Below the pieces are notes generated by a model. That model was not told the origin of the DNA. It saw only the letters and a list, made by a program, of their open reading frames with translations, and ran no database searches. Shown here piece by piece: positions 1 through 11,496 of a DNA stretch of 64,000 nucleotides. Position 1 is the first letter of the stretch. Each line of letters begins with the position of its first letter. The position numbers were made by a program, and so were the translations under genes. This DNA is from Latrodectus hesperus (Eukaryota; Arthropoda; Arachnida; Araneae; Theridiidae), in NCBI GenBank assembly GCA_037975125.1, contig CM075860.1, positions 42,937,470 through 43,001,469 on the forward strand, in the 5' to 3' direction.

Positions 1-2389
1 CGAAATGTTCCTCATCATCAGTGATGCTCTGAAATCTCTAATTTTGCTGCAGAATTACGCAGATATCCGAACATGGCATGGGCAAGTATACGTTTGTTTT
101 GAAATCAAGAACGGTACACTTTCACTGTAAATTAGCTGTTGCGTAAGCTAAATGCATTTACTTCAATTCTCCATTCTCGTATAATGAATCACCTTTCCTT
201 ATTCTCATACTCAAAATTCCTCCAATTTCCTTCGAAATCTTTAGCATCCTCTTTCACTTTTCAGTCCATACCTTTTATTGTGCGCATTTATGATTTCCAC
301 AATATAATAATTCTATATTGTATACTATACATTTATGAACATCTATAAAAAAATATTAAACTCACATAAAATGCAAAACACACTTTCCAGAGCATCGATT
401 CTAGTTTTCAAATATGCATTTATACATTTTTCAGCAATTTCATCATTCATTACTCAATAATTTAGAATTCTTTAATTTTAAATTACATACCATACATATA
501 TGAGTATATATAAAAATATTAAATTTACATGCCAAGCAAAACGCACTTTCTAGAAGCATCGATTTTTGTTTTGAAATTTGCATTTTCGGCAATTTCATCA
601 TTCATTAATTCATTACTAAATAATTTAGAATTCATTAATTCTTAATTATATACGATACATATATGAGTATATATATAAAAATATTGAATTCACATACCAG
701 GCAAAACGCACTTTCCAGAAGCATCGATTTTTGTTTTGAAATTTGCATTTGTATACTTTTCCGCAATTTCATTATCTCGGCCAATATCAGATATGAGACC
801 ATCACTAAAAAAATCAGATAAAGTTTTACTTAATAAATATAGCTAGCGGAATTTTTACAGTTTATATTTAAAAAAAATTTTTAGTGCTACTAAATATTTA
901 ATTATATATTAAATATATATTTTGAAACAAGAAGTAGATTGAAATGGGGTTAGTGTAAAACCTTATAGTTTTATTACTTTATTTCATCATTTTCTAACTG
1001 TTATTGTGAAGTAGGTCAGGGAGTACAAAAATATAATAATACGCATTTGCTGTAACAGCAAACAACCAAAATACTGAGCAGTAGTTTTCGGTAATTTTTA
1101 TTGCTTTTATTTCTGAATTATTTATATACTATTTAAGAAATTCTCACCTTAGAAAATTAAGGTGTTTTTATAAATTATGTTAATGGTGATATTTGTATAA
1201 TAACTCAAATGAAATTTAAAAATAACAATAAATTGAATTTGCCAACTGAAATTTAATTTCACAGTGTTGTAAAGGTGGGGGAAAAAACTAGGTTTATTTC
1301 CGGGAATAAACCCAATTTATTCCCATGGGAATTTTAAAATTCCCCGAAAATATTTAAGTCCTTGAAATTTTAAAATTTTTCAGATGAATTAGAAATTTTC
1401 AAAATTTTTATTATTATTATTATTATTATTAGATTTTTAAAAATAAAAATCAACTTTTTTATGATTTTTATAGCAGTAATTGCGGTAATAGAAAGTTCAC
1501 CTGGAAAAGAAAACAATTTTGCTTTAATGACCACTTTAAAACACCTTCAGAAATTAATGTTGAGGAATTTTTTTTCTTTTTCAGTACGAATCTATAAATT
1601 TATAACGATTAAAATATGGAAATGTCAATATTTATTCTGACAGTCTTGAAAAATATATCTTATATAAATATATGTAACATTAATTAATTATTTTTTATTG
1701 TTTTAACAAGTATTTTTATTTTTCTCAGTACAAAACTAATCCACTTTCATATTTAAAGACAGAACAGATATATTTTTTGTATATTTACATAGTTTACTGC
1801 TCTTCATATTAAAGGCAAGACATCCATTAAACGAAAGATGATTGGTTGAGTTCATTCCCTCAAAATTCTCAATATTCCCTATTCGAAATTTCTGAGTAAA
1901 TTCCCAATGTTCAAAATTCACGGGAATTTTACATCTGTACTCTGAACGTGCTAATTGTTTGAACATGAAAGGGCTAGTGAAACACTGGTTTTGGCGTGCA
2001 TGAAATTATTCGTGCAAAATGCACTTCTACAAATTTGTGATTTCAAACTGAAAGAGTCGATTCCGCTGATTCAATATTTGTAAGTTTTTAGACAATCGAT
2101 GATAGTTAAGAGACTTGTTTCAACAAGTACGTGACTCGATTCAATTTGAACTTCCTTGTAGAGCTATGGTTTTTGCGTTCGCGGACAATCAGTGCTTTAC
2201 GAATGTTCCTCAACTTTCGGATTTCAAATCGAACGATTCGACGTCATCGATCCATTACCTGAAATAAATCTGATGCATCTAAAGCCAGTCAACAATAAGT
2301 AAATGGCTTGCGTCAAAGCACGCATGGTTCGAAAATGCTTGAGATGCCTGTGGCGTTCGCGTGTCGATCGGTATTTTCCAGAAGTATAT
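1..2389. other. AT-rich non-coding DNA
   Basis: No exon or recognisable protein is seen here on either strand. Apart from a tandem array near 325-775 and a short TAT-type run near 1408-1427, the sequence is unique-looking AT-rich DNA. It may be intron of the minus-strand AMDHD1 gene whose first exon lies at 7756-7907, because the later AMDHD1 exons must lie at lower coordinates and none was found in this window. Confidence 0.5.
325..775. repeat. Tandem repeat, about 164-bp unit, three copies
   Basis: The motif GCAAAACRCACTTTCYAGA recurs at 373, 536 and 701, giving periods of 163 and 165 bp. The flanking parts of the unit recur in the same order: an ATCGATT core, a GCATTT stretch, GCAATTTCATCATTCATTA, an ATATGAGTATATATA stretch and a run of A and T. 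The units have diverged by scattered substitutions and small indels, so the array is old. No coding potential is seen. Confidence 0.85.
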
Positions 2390-2997
2390 TGTTACAAATT
2401 TATAAATAATGATTATATTTGTCTTAAAATATCTCAGACAGATCGAAAATTCTCACATTTTGGGCAAAAATTGCGGTATTTAGACGTGTTGTAGTTTAAA
2501 AGCTGATTTCCTAATAATTTGGCGACTTGGTGACAGTTGGCGAGATTCTTGGCGACTTGACGACGGTTGGCGAGATTCTTGGCGACTTGGCGAGAAATCG
2601 ATACTTCTGGAAACATCCATCACCTAAGCTCTAGGACCAATATTTTTCGAGATAGCCTAGAAGCTTCCAGAACCTTGGCGAAATTGGTAGATTTCTCCGC
2701 CAAGTCAGGTATAAATACCACAGCCCGACATGGAAGAGTAAAAAGCTTTTGTGAAGACAGTCACTGAGAGAATACGCGATTAGTTGTGACTGCTAGCTGT
2801 TCTCTGTCTGAGGTATTTGAGACCTGTGATTAGAAGCTATTTCTTATTATATCTGACGAATTGTAGCTGTATAATTGTGATTGTTACAGCGGGAATTTCG
2901 TTTATCTAGTGAAGTTTTTACGAATAAAAGTCTTGTGTTCATTAAGTGGTTGCTTTATTCAACTCTCAATCGACACGAACCCGTTAAGCTCGGTACA
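2390..2997 (+). mobile_element. Probable solo LTR of a Ty3/gypsy-like retrotransposon
   Basis: The segment starts TGTTAC and ends GGTACA, so it has the TG...CA ends of an LTR, and ATAT flanks it on both sides (2386-2389 and 2998-3001), consistent with a 4-bp target duplication. Inside, in the expected order, lie a repeat-rich U3 (2518-2600), a TATA box (GTATAAATA near 2709) and an AATAAA polyadenylation-type signal near 2922. No primer-binding site or internal gag-pol follows, so this would be a solo LTR left by recombination. The flanking DNA is AT-rich and a 4-bp match is weak alone. The family assignment is inference. Confidence 0.5.
2518..2600 (+). repeat. Short tandem repeat in the putative LTR U3
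   Basis: TTGGCGA and its variants recur, with a longer period near 33 bp built on GGCGACTTG...GGTTGGCGAGATTC. Such iterated motifs are common in the enhancer part of LTRs. Both strands stay open here, which is why short spurious reading frames cross it. Confidence 0.7.
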
Positions 2998-3001
2998 ATA
3001 T

Positions 3002-4149
3002 TTATCTGAACAATTTCAAATCAAAATAGCTTGGCCCATCGATTCATCGCCCAAATTGAATAACATTTGCTCGATGTCAATGAACCATGATTGAATGACT
3101 TGTGTCAACATGCAAGTGATCAACTCAATGTGAACCAATAAGAAACAGAATAAAATGATGCAGAATTAAGCCGTTTCTAAACGAAACAACTGTTTCATGG
3201 GAATAAAAAAATACATACTTCACATAAGCTTTTTAGAAACTTTTGGAAACTTAGAGAAGAAAGAAAAAAAAGTTCAATTTAAAATTCAAGAAATAATATT
3301 TGTACATTAATTTTTCTTTTCTGTGTTAATGGAAATTTTTGAATTTATTGAAGCAAATCCACAAAAAAAATTTTTTTAATATTTATTTTACATTCAACTA
3401 TTTTGTGTGATCCACAGAAAAAGAATATTATTTAATGAAGATTCAATACTTAAAATAAATTATTTAGAGGAAAAACCAAAAAATGTTCGCAAACCTTAAT
3501 GCTGTTTTTCTAAGAGAGGCCACGTGATTCTACAAGAATCAGATTTTTAGACAAACAATATCTTTCAAAATTGTTATTATCTGCATAGTCACATTCCTAG
3601 TGAATATAGTTGCTACCTTACAATCAGAGTCGATTTACCGAAATTTTCTTAGGACTGTTCCTAACTCTCAGATTCCAAAATATAACAATAGTTATAGGAT
3701 TGAAATATTTATTTTAATATTATGTATCCTATACGCAAAAGGTAAAATTTAGGATGAATACTCAAACTATAAAATTGAATCTGAATACCACTATGAATTA
3801 GATTGACATTTTAAGCTTCTTTATTATCTTAATTTTTTTGAACAAATTACTCTATTTAAGTCTGTAATTTAAAGTTTTCTAAGTTATCCTTTCCACAATG
3901 CAACAATAAGTTACATTTTTGCTCAAATAATGCAGAATAAAAAGTGTAAATGCTCTTTTAGGCAAGTATAGGCAACTTATAAAGTCACAGTCTTAGGCAA
4001 CTTATAAAGTCACAATTGCAAACTTTTCGGGAGAAATCAAAGTACACTCGTGGAGTATGGCCAAAAGCATCTAAGAATCGTTGGATGCAAATTAGTACAT
4101 TCTGAGTGAAAAACCCTCTCAAGAGGTAGTGCGTACATCAACAGGATTA
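3002..4149. other. Non-coding spacer, nothing recognised
   Basis: AT-rich DNA with no exon-like segment, splice pair, RNA gene or repeat that I can name. Confidence 0.5.
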
Positions 4150-5236
4150 TATTGCGAAAGTTTCAAAGAACTTTGAGTAAGAGCTAACAACTTCTTAATT
4201 GCAAAATCTATGGGAGTAACTAAGATACGTTTAATCGTAGGGCCTCATAATTGGGCACTACTATTTCAGAAAGCACCTCCATAAAATGGGACTGTTTCAG
4301 CAAGAACCTGTCTGCAGGAAATGTCATACGCAAGAGGAAACGGCCAAGCATATCATTTACGAATGCAAGGCTCTTGCCCTCCCTAGATTAACTTTTTTTT
4401 TAGGCATCATCCATACTAGAGAGTTACACCTAGACTCCATTAAAGGGTTGTATCGGACTTTATTAATAAAGTGGGTGACCCGAGCAACTGGAACTAGGAA
4501 ACATTGGGCTTGGAGTTAATAGTACAAAATGCTGATAAAAGCAGAGGTGCCCAATATAATACAAACCCAACTCTAAGAAGAAGAAGAAGAGAGTAACTAG
4601 GACGATCCTTGTATGGGTGCCAGGGCACAAAGGTATCGAAGGTAATGAAAGGGCTGATGAGCTTGCTAAACAAGGATCGTCTTTTGTTCCCATTGGTCCA
4701 GAACCTTTTTGTGGGATCAATTTGAAGACCGCAAAAACCAATGTTCTTAGATGGGAAAAACGGAAGATGTATGAAGCTTGGCTCAAATCTCCTGGTCAAA
4801 CCCACGCTAAAAGTATGATCTGTAGATCATCAGCGAGGATTTCCTATGAAATTCTAAGATGCTCTAGGCAGAAGATACGTTTAATCGTAGGCTTCATAAC
4901 TGGGCACTACTATTTCAGAAAACATCTCCATAAAATGGGACTGTTTCAGCAAGACCCTATCTGCAGGAAATGTCATATGCAAGAGGAAACGGTCAAGCAT
5001 ATCATTTATGAATGCGAGGCTCTTGCCCTCCCTAGATTAACCTCTTTAGGCATCATCCATACTAGAGAGTTACACCTAGATTCCATTAAAGGGTTATCAG
5101 ACTTTATTAATAAAGTGGGTGACCCGAGCAACTGGAACTAAGAAACATTGGGTTTGGAGTTAACAGTACAAAATGCTGATAAAAGCAGAGGTGCTCAATG
5201 ACATACAAACCCAACTCTAAGAAGAAGAAGAAGGAC
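4150..5236 (+). mobile_element. Non-LTR retrotransposon 3' end (RNase H and zf-RVT), interrupted by a second copy
   Basis: From 4600 a long open frame encodes the end of an RNase H domain (VWVPGHKGIEGNERADELAK) and then a zinc-binding tail of the zf-RVT type with the pattern C-x2-C-x8-H-x4-C (CRKCHMQEE...HIIYEC). It stops at 5141 and is followed by a 3' UTR ending in a GAA/AAG run near 5220-5233. This is the usual 3' end of I/jockey-type retrotransposons. The upstream half of the RNase H frame lies before 4214 and is separated by a 368-bp insertion of a related element. The 5' boundary near 4150 is a guess because that part is decayed. It is a 5'-truncated, non-functional copy. Confidence 0.8.
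4223..4590 (+). mobile_element. Younger truncated copy of the same retrotransposon, nested
   Basis: This segment repeats the zf-RVT part and 3' UTR of the neighbouring element (GGGACTGTTTCAGCAAGA, CTGCAGGAAATGTCATACG and so on) and ends in its own GAAGAAGAAGAAGA tail. The 9-bp sequence GAGTAACTA flanks it exactly (4214-4222 and 4591-4599), which is a target-site duplication. Removing the insert and one duplication restores an open frame into VTRTILVWVPGHK of the host element. It has an extra T-run and is not a functional gene. Confidence 0.85.
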
Positions 5237-5499
5237 ATTCATAAGCATATTGTGAAAAAGTTCGAAATCGAAAGTAAGTATTTTCAACAAAATACTTTTT
5301 TTCTTTTCTTTTATTTATTTTTGTACTGTAGTAGGAGGGTAGAAAGGTTGTAAAATAAAAATAACATGAAATGACAAATAGTGGTACTTAGTGACCAAGA
5401 TACAGTGCTTTTCACTTTCTGACAATAACTCTGCAAATCAGGACTATCCAATGCATTTCTTCAAGCCTTCTTGAGAGTGGGACAGTGGATTCTACGGAT
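5237..5499. other. Spacer, nothing recognised
   Basis: Short AT-rich stretch between two repeats. No exon or RNA gene is seen. Confidence 0.4.
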
Positions 5500-5767
5500 C
5501 AATTCTTTACAGCAATAAGCTTTTTAGCTGCATCAGGTATAAAACCCGTCATCCTCCGAACACAAGATGAGAGCTCCAGTGACTTAGTAGCTGCATGCTG
5601 CTGCCCGTTAAGATCAGTAAAGTGAAGCATCGTTTGCCTCTGGCAGTGATGGGGAGGGTGACCACAATCACCCTCCCTGGGTTGCTGGAGCTCCGTGGGT
5701 GGGGACATGTCCACATTAATATGCGACTTCCAAAGTCCTTCCGCTGGTGTGGCGTGGATGCCCATTA
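5500..5767 (+). repeat. Repeat family R4 (SINE-like head), copy 1
   Basis: This GC-richer block matches, in reverse complement, the block at about 44595-44790. Shared stretches include GAGCTCCAGTGRCTYAGTAG, AAGTGAAGCATC, GGTTGCTGGA and CAAAGTCCTTCCGCTGGTGT. At 44.4 kb the same head is joined to the tail of SINE family S3, so R4 may be a second SINE that shares that tail. The open frame on the minus strand here is incidental. Confidence 0.7.
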
Positions 5768-7400
5768 AGAATTTTTTTATATAAATTGTGTTCAAATATA
5801 AAGTTTTGGGTATAAATTGAAAAAAATATCAAGAAAATTTTACCAACTAATTAAAACGAAGAATACTCACAAAGTTGTAATTATTGTTTACGGTCAATTA
5901 AGTGCTTTCGAAACGATCATTAAAAACAATACACATAGCAATTCATTAAAACGAATTAAGTAGGCTTTTTGATAACAGAACCAATGATCAACTGAAACCT
6001 TCTAATTTGAAGAACCTTCTATTTCTAATACAGAAGGTAAAATTTTCATTATCATCGATGGAGTCAAGCCAAGGGATTAGAGAAATAAATCAACAAAAAT
6101 AATATCAAATAATCTAAAACTCTTTCTTAATTGTAAGCTAACCAAACTAGGAATAATCAATAGCATTGCATAAAAGTTAGAACAGTTTCTTATGAATTTT
6201 GATTAATATAACTTGAATGGCACGCATATTTATATTACATTTATCACTGAATAGCGATTTTTTATATTGAATGAAGTATATTATTTTATATTTGAAGATT
6301 ATTTAAATCAAAATAAGCCTTTTTATAACAAAGCATTCGGCATATCATAGAATTCTTCGTATACAAATTACGAACATTAACAGTAAACTTTGATTTCTTC
6401 AGATAATGATTTATTTACATTCACATCAAAGTGGATTTGATTAAATATAATATTGTGAAAAAATGAAGCATTTTTTATGATTTATAAGTACACAATTCAT
6501 AACTATTCAAATATATTTTATTGAAACTCATGAGACATAAATTAAGATTTTATTAGAATATGTGTTTATCGATCATAATGGAATTTTACCAAACTTGTTC
6601 TATTGGTCTGATTGAAATACGCAATGGTTTGCAATAAGCATTGTAAATGTTCTAATATCAACTGAGCTCTAAATGTTCTAATATCAAGTTTGATACCGGA
6701 CTTTTAAACTGAATTGCATGCTTGCAGTTGGTTTGTTTTTAATACTTGATTGTATGCGTGTTACCATTGCATAAAGTTCTATCGAACAAAAGTTGAAAAC
6801 ATAAACGTGGTTCTTCGAAGTATTTCTTTTTTCTGATAAATAAAAATTCGTTTGAGGTAGACGAGAGTGCTTTATTTTACTATAATTATTTACAGTAAGG
6901 GCCTATTTTGTTTGAAACAAATCTTGCTTTTTTTTGTTGTTGCACCTGCTTACTTTCCTGCACTTACCCAAGTTGGATATTGTCAGTTAGTTGGGAGTCT
7001 TCATAATTTAGAAGTCGGGACCAAGCAGAAGATTCTAGTACTTGTGAGCTGTCATCCCCAGAGTTATCATTTCACTCGGAAGATAATATTAATATTATTC
7101 CCTGATTGGGGGGTGTAATGTTCAAGATGACAGTTGTGATATTGAGTAAGTTAACTGACGGTAATTCCTAACTGTAAACTACCATCAAGTGATTAACTTA
7201 CACGACAACAGGTTGTGCTTATTAGGATTAAAAAATTCAAAAACGTTGTACATCAAATTTAATACAGAAAATACACATTAGTTTAATCCTTTGTGACTAA
7301 GACTAAATATTAAATACGAAGATTGAAACTGCTATATGATTATTGAACGATTTAAAATGAAAAAATTCAAGTATATTGTTATATAAGATTCAATGAATTA

Positions 7401-7403
<3 letters not shown>
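5768..7403. other. Non-coding DNA before a TA tract
   Basis: No gene is supported. The 6867-7118 stretch is open and slightly less AT-rich. It ends near a G-run (TTGGGGGGTGTAATG, about 7106) that resembles a polypurine tract beside an LTR start, but no matching LTR pair was found, so I do not call an element. Confidence 0.4.
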
Positions 7404-7599
<196 letters not shown>

Positions 7600-7755
7600 T
7601 AAATAACATCAAAATGAAATCCTTATTGAAATTGAGGTATGAACGATATTCTCCTCTGAAACCAAGCTTCAATAAAGTTCAATAACTTCGGGTTTTTTCT
7701 TTATGTGCTTTGTTCATCTGTAACTCTTATCGCCTAAAACAATCTATTCACTCAC

Positions 7756-7907
7756 CTGGAAACTACAATGCTGATGCCGACGCCATTATTCTCTTCTAAA
7801 ACAGCAATTTTATTCGAATCCTTCCCGACGACAACTTTCTCGCCATTACTGACCACTTGAACCACTTGTTTGGCCGAATGGATGAGCAGCTCGTACTCCT
7901 GCGACAT
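7756..7907 (-). CDS. AMDHD1: Probable imidazolonepropionase, first coding exon
   Basis: AMDHD1 (animal HutI) is the metal-dependent amidohydrolase that opens imidazolone-5-propanoate to N-formimino-glutamate in histidine breakdown. The exon begins ATG TCG CAG GAG TAC GAG at 7907 and reads M-S-Q-E-Y-E-L-L-I-H-S-A-K-Q-V-V and then SNGEK...NKIAVLEENNG, resembling the N-terminal beta-domain of AMDHD1 (family pattern: LL...NA.Q.V.V...GE....L.VLE). It ends at the donor CAG|GTGAGTG after 152 nt, leaving phase 2. The metal-binding HTH motif and catalytic part belong to later exons, which must lie left of this exon and were not found in the window. The frame is open upstream to 7976, but the start at 7907 matches the short family N-terminus. 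A decayed copy of this exon lies 0.4 kb upstream. Identification rests on about 50 residues. Confidence 0.65.
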
Positions 7908-8285
7908 GATCGACTTTGAAATGAAACTGACGGAAATCAAATCTGGAATGAGGTGGTGAATCAGAGAGATAAGCACAGATCCGATAGCGATGTTTATATC
8001 AATAGTCGAGATAATTCTACGATTGAATTCGAGAAGAATAAATGTTTCTTTTTTTAAACTTTCTGAATGTCTAATATTCTAAGCGATGAGATAAAAAACC
8101 GTTTTCGAGAGAGTCGATATAATTCTTTATTTTATAATTTTATTGAACTATTTAGCAACCCAATAATGAAATAATTTATAAAAACTTAAGCTCAGCAAAT
8201 TAAATAATTGTTTAAAAAAATAAAATATCAGAAAATGGATTGTTTTTGAAGTAGACCAATGATATAATGAACATTTTACATTTAC
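7908..8285 (-). promoter_or_regulatory. Presumed 5' region of AMDHD1
   Basis: This interval lies directly upstream of the AMDHD1 start and should hold its promoter and 5' UTR. I cannot point to a TATA box or initiator with confidence. The stretch nearest the gene is noticeably less AT-rich than the DNA beyond 8040. Confidence 0.3.
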
Positions 8286-8397
8286 TCACTCACCTCTAAA
8301 TTACAATGCTGATGCCGACACCATTATTTTCTTCCAAAATAGCAACTTTATTCGAATCTTTCCCGACAGCAACTTTCTCGAAATTCGCCACAACTTT
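8286..8397 (-). pseudogene. Partial duplicate of AMDHD1 exon 1
   Basis: This block aligns base for base with about 7750-7862 with scattered differences, including the donor site (GAG|GTGAGTG) and the residues VGKDSNK...ILEENNGVGISIV. The frame then reads an in-frame TAG just before the donor where the first copy has TTTCCAG, so it cannot serve as an equivalent coding exon. The copy lacks the ATG-proximal half and ends where a SINE begins at 8398. It is a decayed tandem duplicate of the 3' part of exon 1 plus its splice donor. Confidence 0.75.
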
Positions 8398-8815
8398 CAG
8401 GGCCGTGGTAGGCTAGTGGTTAGGACATCAGCCCTTCCGTCCGGAAGAGCGGGATTCGATTCTCAATACCGCCAAAGACCCACCGAGTACATGCGATATA
8501 CGTGCTCGTTAAATCTGTGGAATCGAAAGTTCTCATGGCTGGTCGTTGAGCAATTATCATGGGTAGTAATGGTCTGGAGAAAATCTCCTCCCCTCCAAGA
8601 TCAAAGATCAAAATAGAGGGAGTGGATCCTCATGATGGTGCCATCTATCGGAGGGGTCTTAGAGCAAAGTCATACTCTTACCTTCGTGATGTTCGTCTTA
8701 AAACGAAAGACGCACCGCACCCTTCTGACTTAATTTCGCATAGCCGTCGGCTAGCGAGCTTGACTTGTCCAAGAGTCATAAGTACGTCTTCCCAAAGCTA
8801 ATAACCAAAGACAAA
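8398..8815 (+). mobile_element. tRNA-derived SINE, family S3, copy a
   Basis: The 5' end carries a pol III A-box-like element (GTGGTAGGCTAGTGGTTAGG) and a B-box-like element (GCGGGATTCGATTCTCAA) with tRNA spacing, followed by a body of about 330 bp. Closely related sequence is found at 63231-63775, and the tail at 44391-44525 on the other strand. It abuts the broken AMDHD1 exon duplicate. The right edge and target duplication are not clear. Confidence 0.8.
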
Positions 8816-11065
8816 AATCACAAACTTAATTTTAACTTAATTGTTGTTTAGGATTACAAAAAATAGATATGTAAATATTAAATTGTATTCATATGTATGG
8901 GTATATAGATGTGTCTGATAGGATAACGTTGTATGACAAAATTAGTGGAAGTTCCCAAATTCGATTCCCATCACTAGTAAACGAGAAATTTGTTGCATTT
9001 GACATTTCTGGATGCTCATCTAACGAGTTGGGTGCGTGGGAATTTTCCTCATCTTAATATCAATATGACTTAATGTTAATGAGCCTTTCAGAGGGCAGCA
9101 TGTGCGGGGTGTTCAAATACTTTAAAAAACATTTAAGTTATTTGGAAATACCTGTATGTTATTCAATAACAAATGTATAGGTCCATGTTACAATTAGCCT
9201 TCTATCGATTTGTTGGCCTTCACATCGATTAGAATATTTAATACATTAAGAAGGTAAAGTGTCTTTTCCAGAAAATCAGCATGGAATATAGTCGCCTTAT
9301 AAGCGAATTGTACCTCATATTATGAAATTTGGACTTTTTTCAGTGTTATTTGTATCATATTCTTATATATATGTATGTTTTCTTTTGGGAATGCATAATT
9401 AAAAAGTAAAATGGTAACTGTTTTTGAAATGTTGATTATTTTATCAAAAAACGTTTTTATTATGTATATTTACCAATAGTATTCCATAGTTCAATAACAG
9501 AATTATTCGCTTTTGAGTATTTTTTTAAACATAATATAAATTTTTTAAACATAATATACATTTTTAACTCTGTCTAAACTATAAAAGACCGACTCAACAA
9601 AACTACACTACATTGTTCAAAAGGCACCCAAAACGTAAGGACAAATTTAAACCAAAATATTGACCTATTAGGAACCATCGAAATCGTATATATTTGTTAC
9701 CCGGTAGTTTATTGGGCAAAATTATTGCATAACATCGCTACGATTAATAATTGAGACAAATATAAAATGGTACTTGGTTGGTCACTTTGCCCACGAAAAT
9801 TAACGAAGCAATTATAACGGAAATTGGACTAATAACCACACTCAAGGTAGGAAACGAATCTACAAACCAGAATACCGTAACGTTAATTATTTGGCCACTA
9901 TTTGGATAACAGCATCATTCGAAGAATTGAAAAATATGTTAAGGCTATTTCATAAGAACGTCTTGAGCATTTTTTTAAGAATCTGCAAATATTAGGCTTA
10001 CCATTGCCTTGTGGTAGGATTTAGCTCTACTGAGCATAAAGTTCCGGGTTTGATCTCATCTACTACTGAATAACTTGAAATAGATGTTGTCCTTCTGCCT
10101 TCTTCATGGATATTTGTTGGTGTGGGTGCTAGGGAGTTTACCGGGTTTCTTCCCTTTCGACAAGTGAATTCGACCCACTATCAATGGAAGTTTTTTTGGG
10201 AGGCAACTTAACTGATGGATATTAAAATGCTTTACAATAGCACATTAAATAGTCCACTTCGCAATCTCAAACACACACTTTGATAGAAAAATACACAAAG
10301 CAGAAATGCAGCATTTATCTCTCTTTAGCAAAGGTCAGAATCGGACTCGGAAACTTCCATTTCGAAAAGCACTTTAATTAGATCTCGCAGAATGGAATTT
10401 ACGCAGTGCATATAAAAAAACGCCTTTCAACAATCGTCGACCGTTAGGCCGCCTACTCTGCGGTGTAAAAGCATGTAATAATTATGGTATCCGAAAAGTC
10501 TTCATTAAAGAAAAATACCACCAAAAATGAAAATTACGAATCATAAAAAGTTTATCTTATTTTAGCTTTATAAAACGATGCATTAAATCGTATTTCTCCA
10601 AGTTATAGCTATACATTAGCTAAATGATAACCTTTAGAAATTAGGTGCTACAAGAATAAATGAAAAAGAAGTTCAGGGAAATGATACGTCATATATATTA
10701 CAGAAAATCCAATCTTGATAAACTTCAAATGCTTTTCTTAATATACTCACACTATACAAAAATGTAAATGAGAAGACATTTAAAAAATCTTGGTGGTAGA
10801 ATTATAAATGCTTCCGATTATTTAATGAGTTTAGAAATTTTTAATCTAGAATAAACTTTTCCTGTCTTTTTCAATTGAAATAATGTAAAATTGGCGATAT
10901 GCTCGTTTTTTAATCTTCTCATTTTGGATAGGTAAGATTTTTTACTTAAAACAACGGAAATATTTCATAATGTTAATGCTTCGACTATCAAATAATTATA
11001 AATAAAATTAAAGACAAATAATTACTTTAAATATTCCATATTTTTAATACCAAAATCAACCCAAA

Positions 11066-11066
<1 letters not shown>
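8816..11066. other. AT-rich non-coding DNA with old repeat debris
   Basis: No exon is recognised. Old tRNA-SINE-like remnants can be suspected near 8944-9090 (AAATTCGATTCCCATC) and 10005-10190 (GGTAGGATTTAGC, GGGTTTGATCTC). The latter resembles 26618-26800. Nothing else could be named. Confidence 0.4.

Positions 11067-11110
<44 letters not shown>
11067..11110. repeat. (TA)n microsatellite
   Basis: Uninterrupted run of about 22 TA units. Confidence 0.97.
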
Positions 11111-11113
<3 letters not shown>

Positions 11114-11454
11114 TTGCTATTAAACTATTTAATAGCCAAATGAAGTTTTTCAATATTATAAGCGATTATCATTTGGTGTTACATTTAACAATAGTTAATT
11201 TAAAGCAATCATTTGTTTTTGATCCGATATACGCGTTGATATTCAACGCATAATTTATTAGAGAATCACTATTATTCTAAATTTCATAAATTGAAAATGT
11301 TCATATCTATTATCAGTATATCATCATTGTTTTAGTTAATAAAATTAATTTTAATAAATGCACAATTTTTCCAAGAAATTTTTGTAGGAATTGAAGTGTT
11401 TTAATAAACATTTTTATTTGAAAGACAAAATATTGAAATGTTTTAGAATAGATT

Positions 11455-11458
<4 letters not shown>

Positions 11459-11493
<35 letters not shown>
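11459..11493. repeat. (TA)n microsatellite
   Basis: Uninterrupted run of about 17 TA units. Confidence 0.97.

Positions 11494-11496
<3 letters not shown>

Noticed and set aside
1261..1981. Possible hAT-like unit between CAGTGTT at 1261 and AACACTG near 1975
   Set aside because: Only seven bases match at the ends and no target duplication fits.
4463..4805. Two overlapping minus-strand open frames of about 105 residues
   Set aside because: They are antisense to the retrotransposon RNase H region.
6867..7150. Possible LTR retrotransposon 3' end with a polypurine tract
   Set aside because: A G-run before TGTAATG is suggestive, but no coding match and no second LTR were found.
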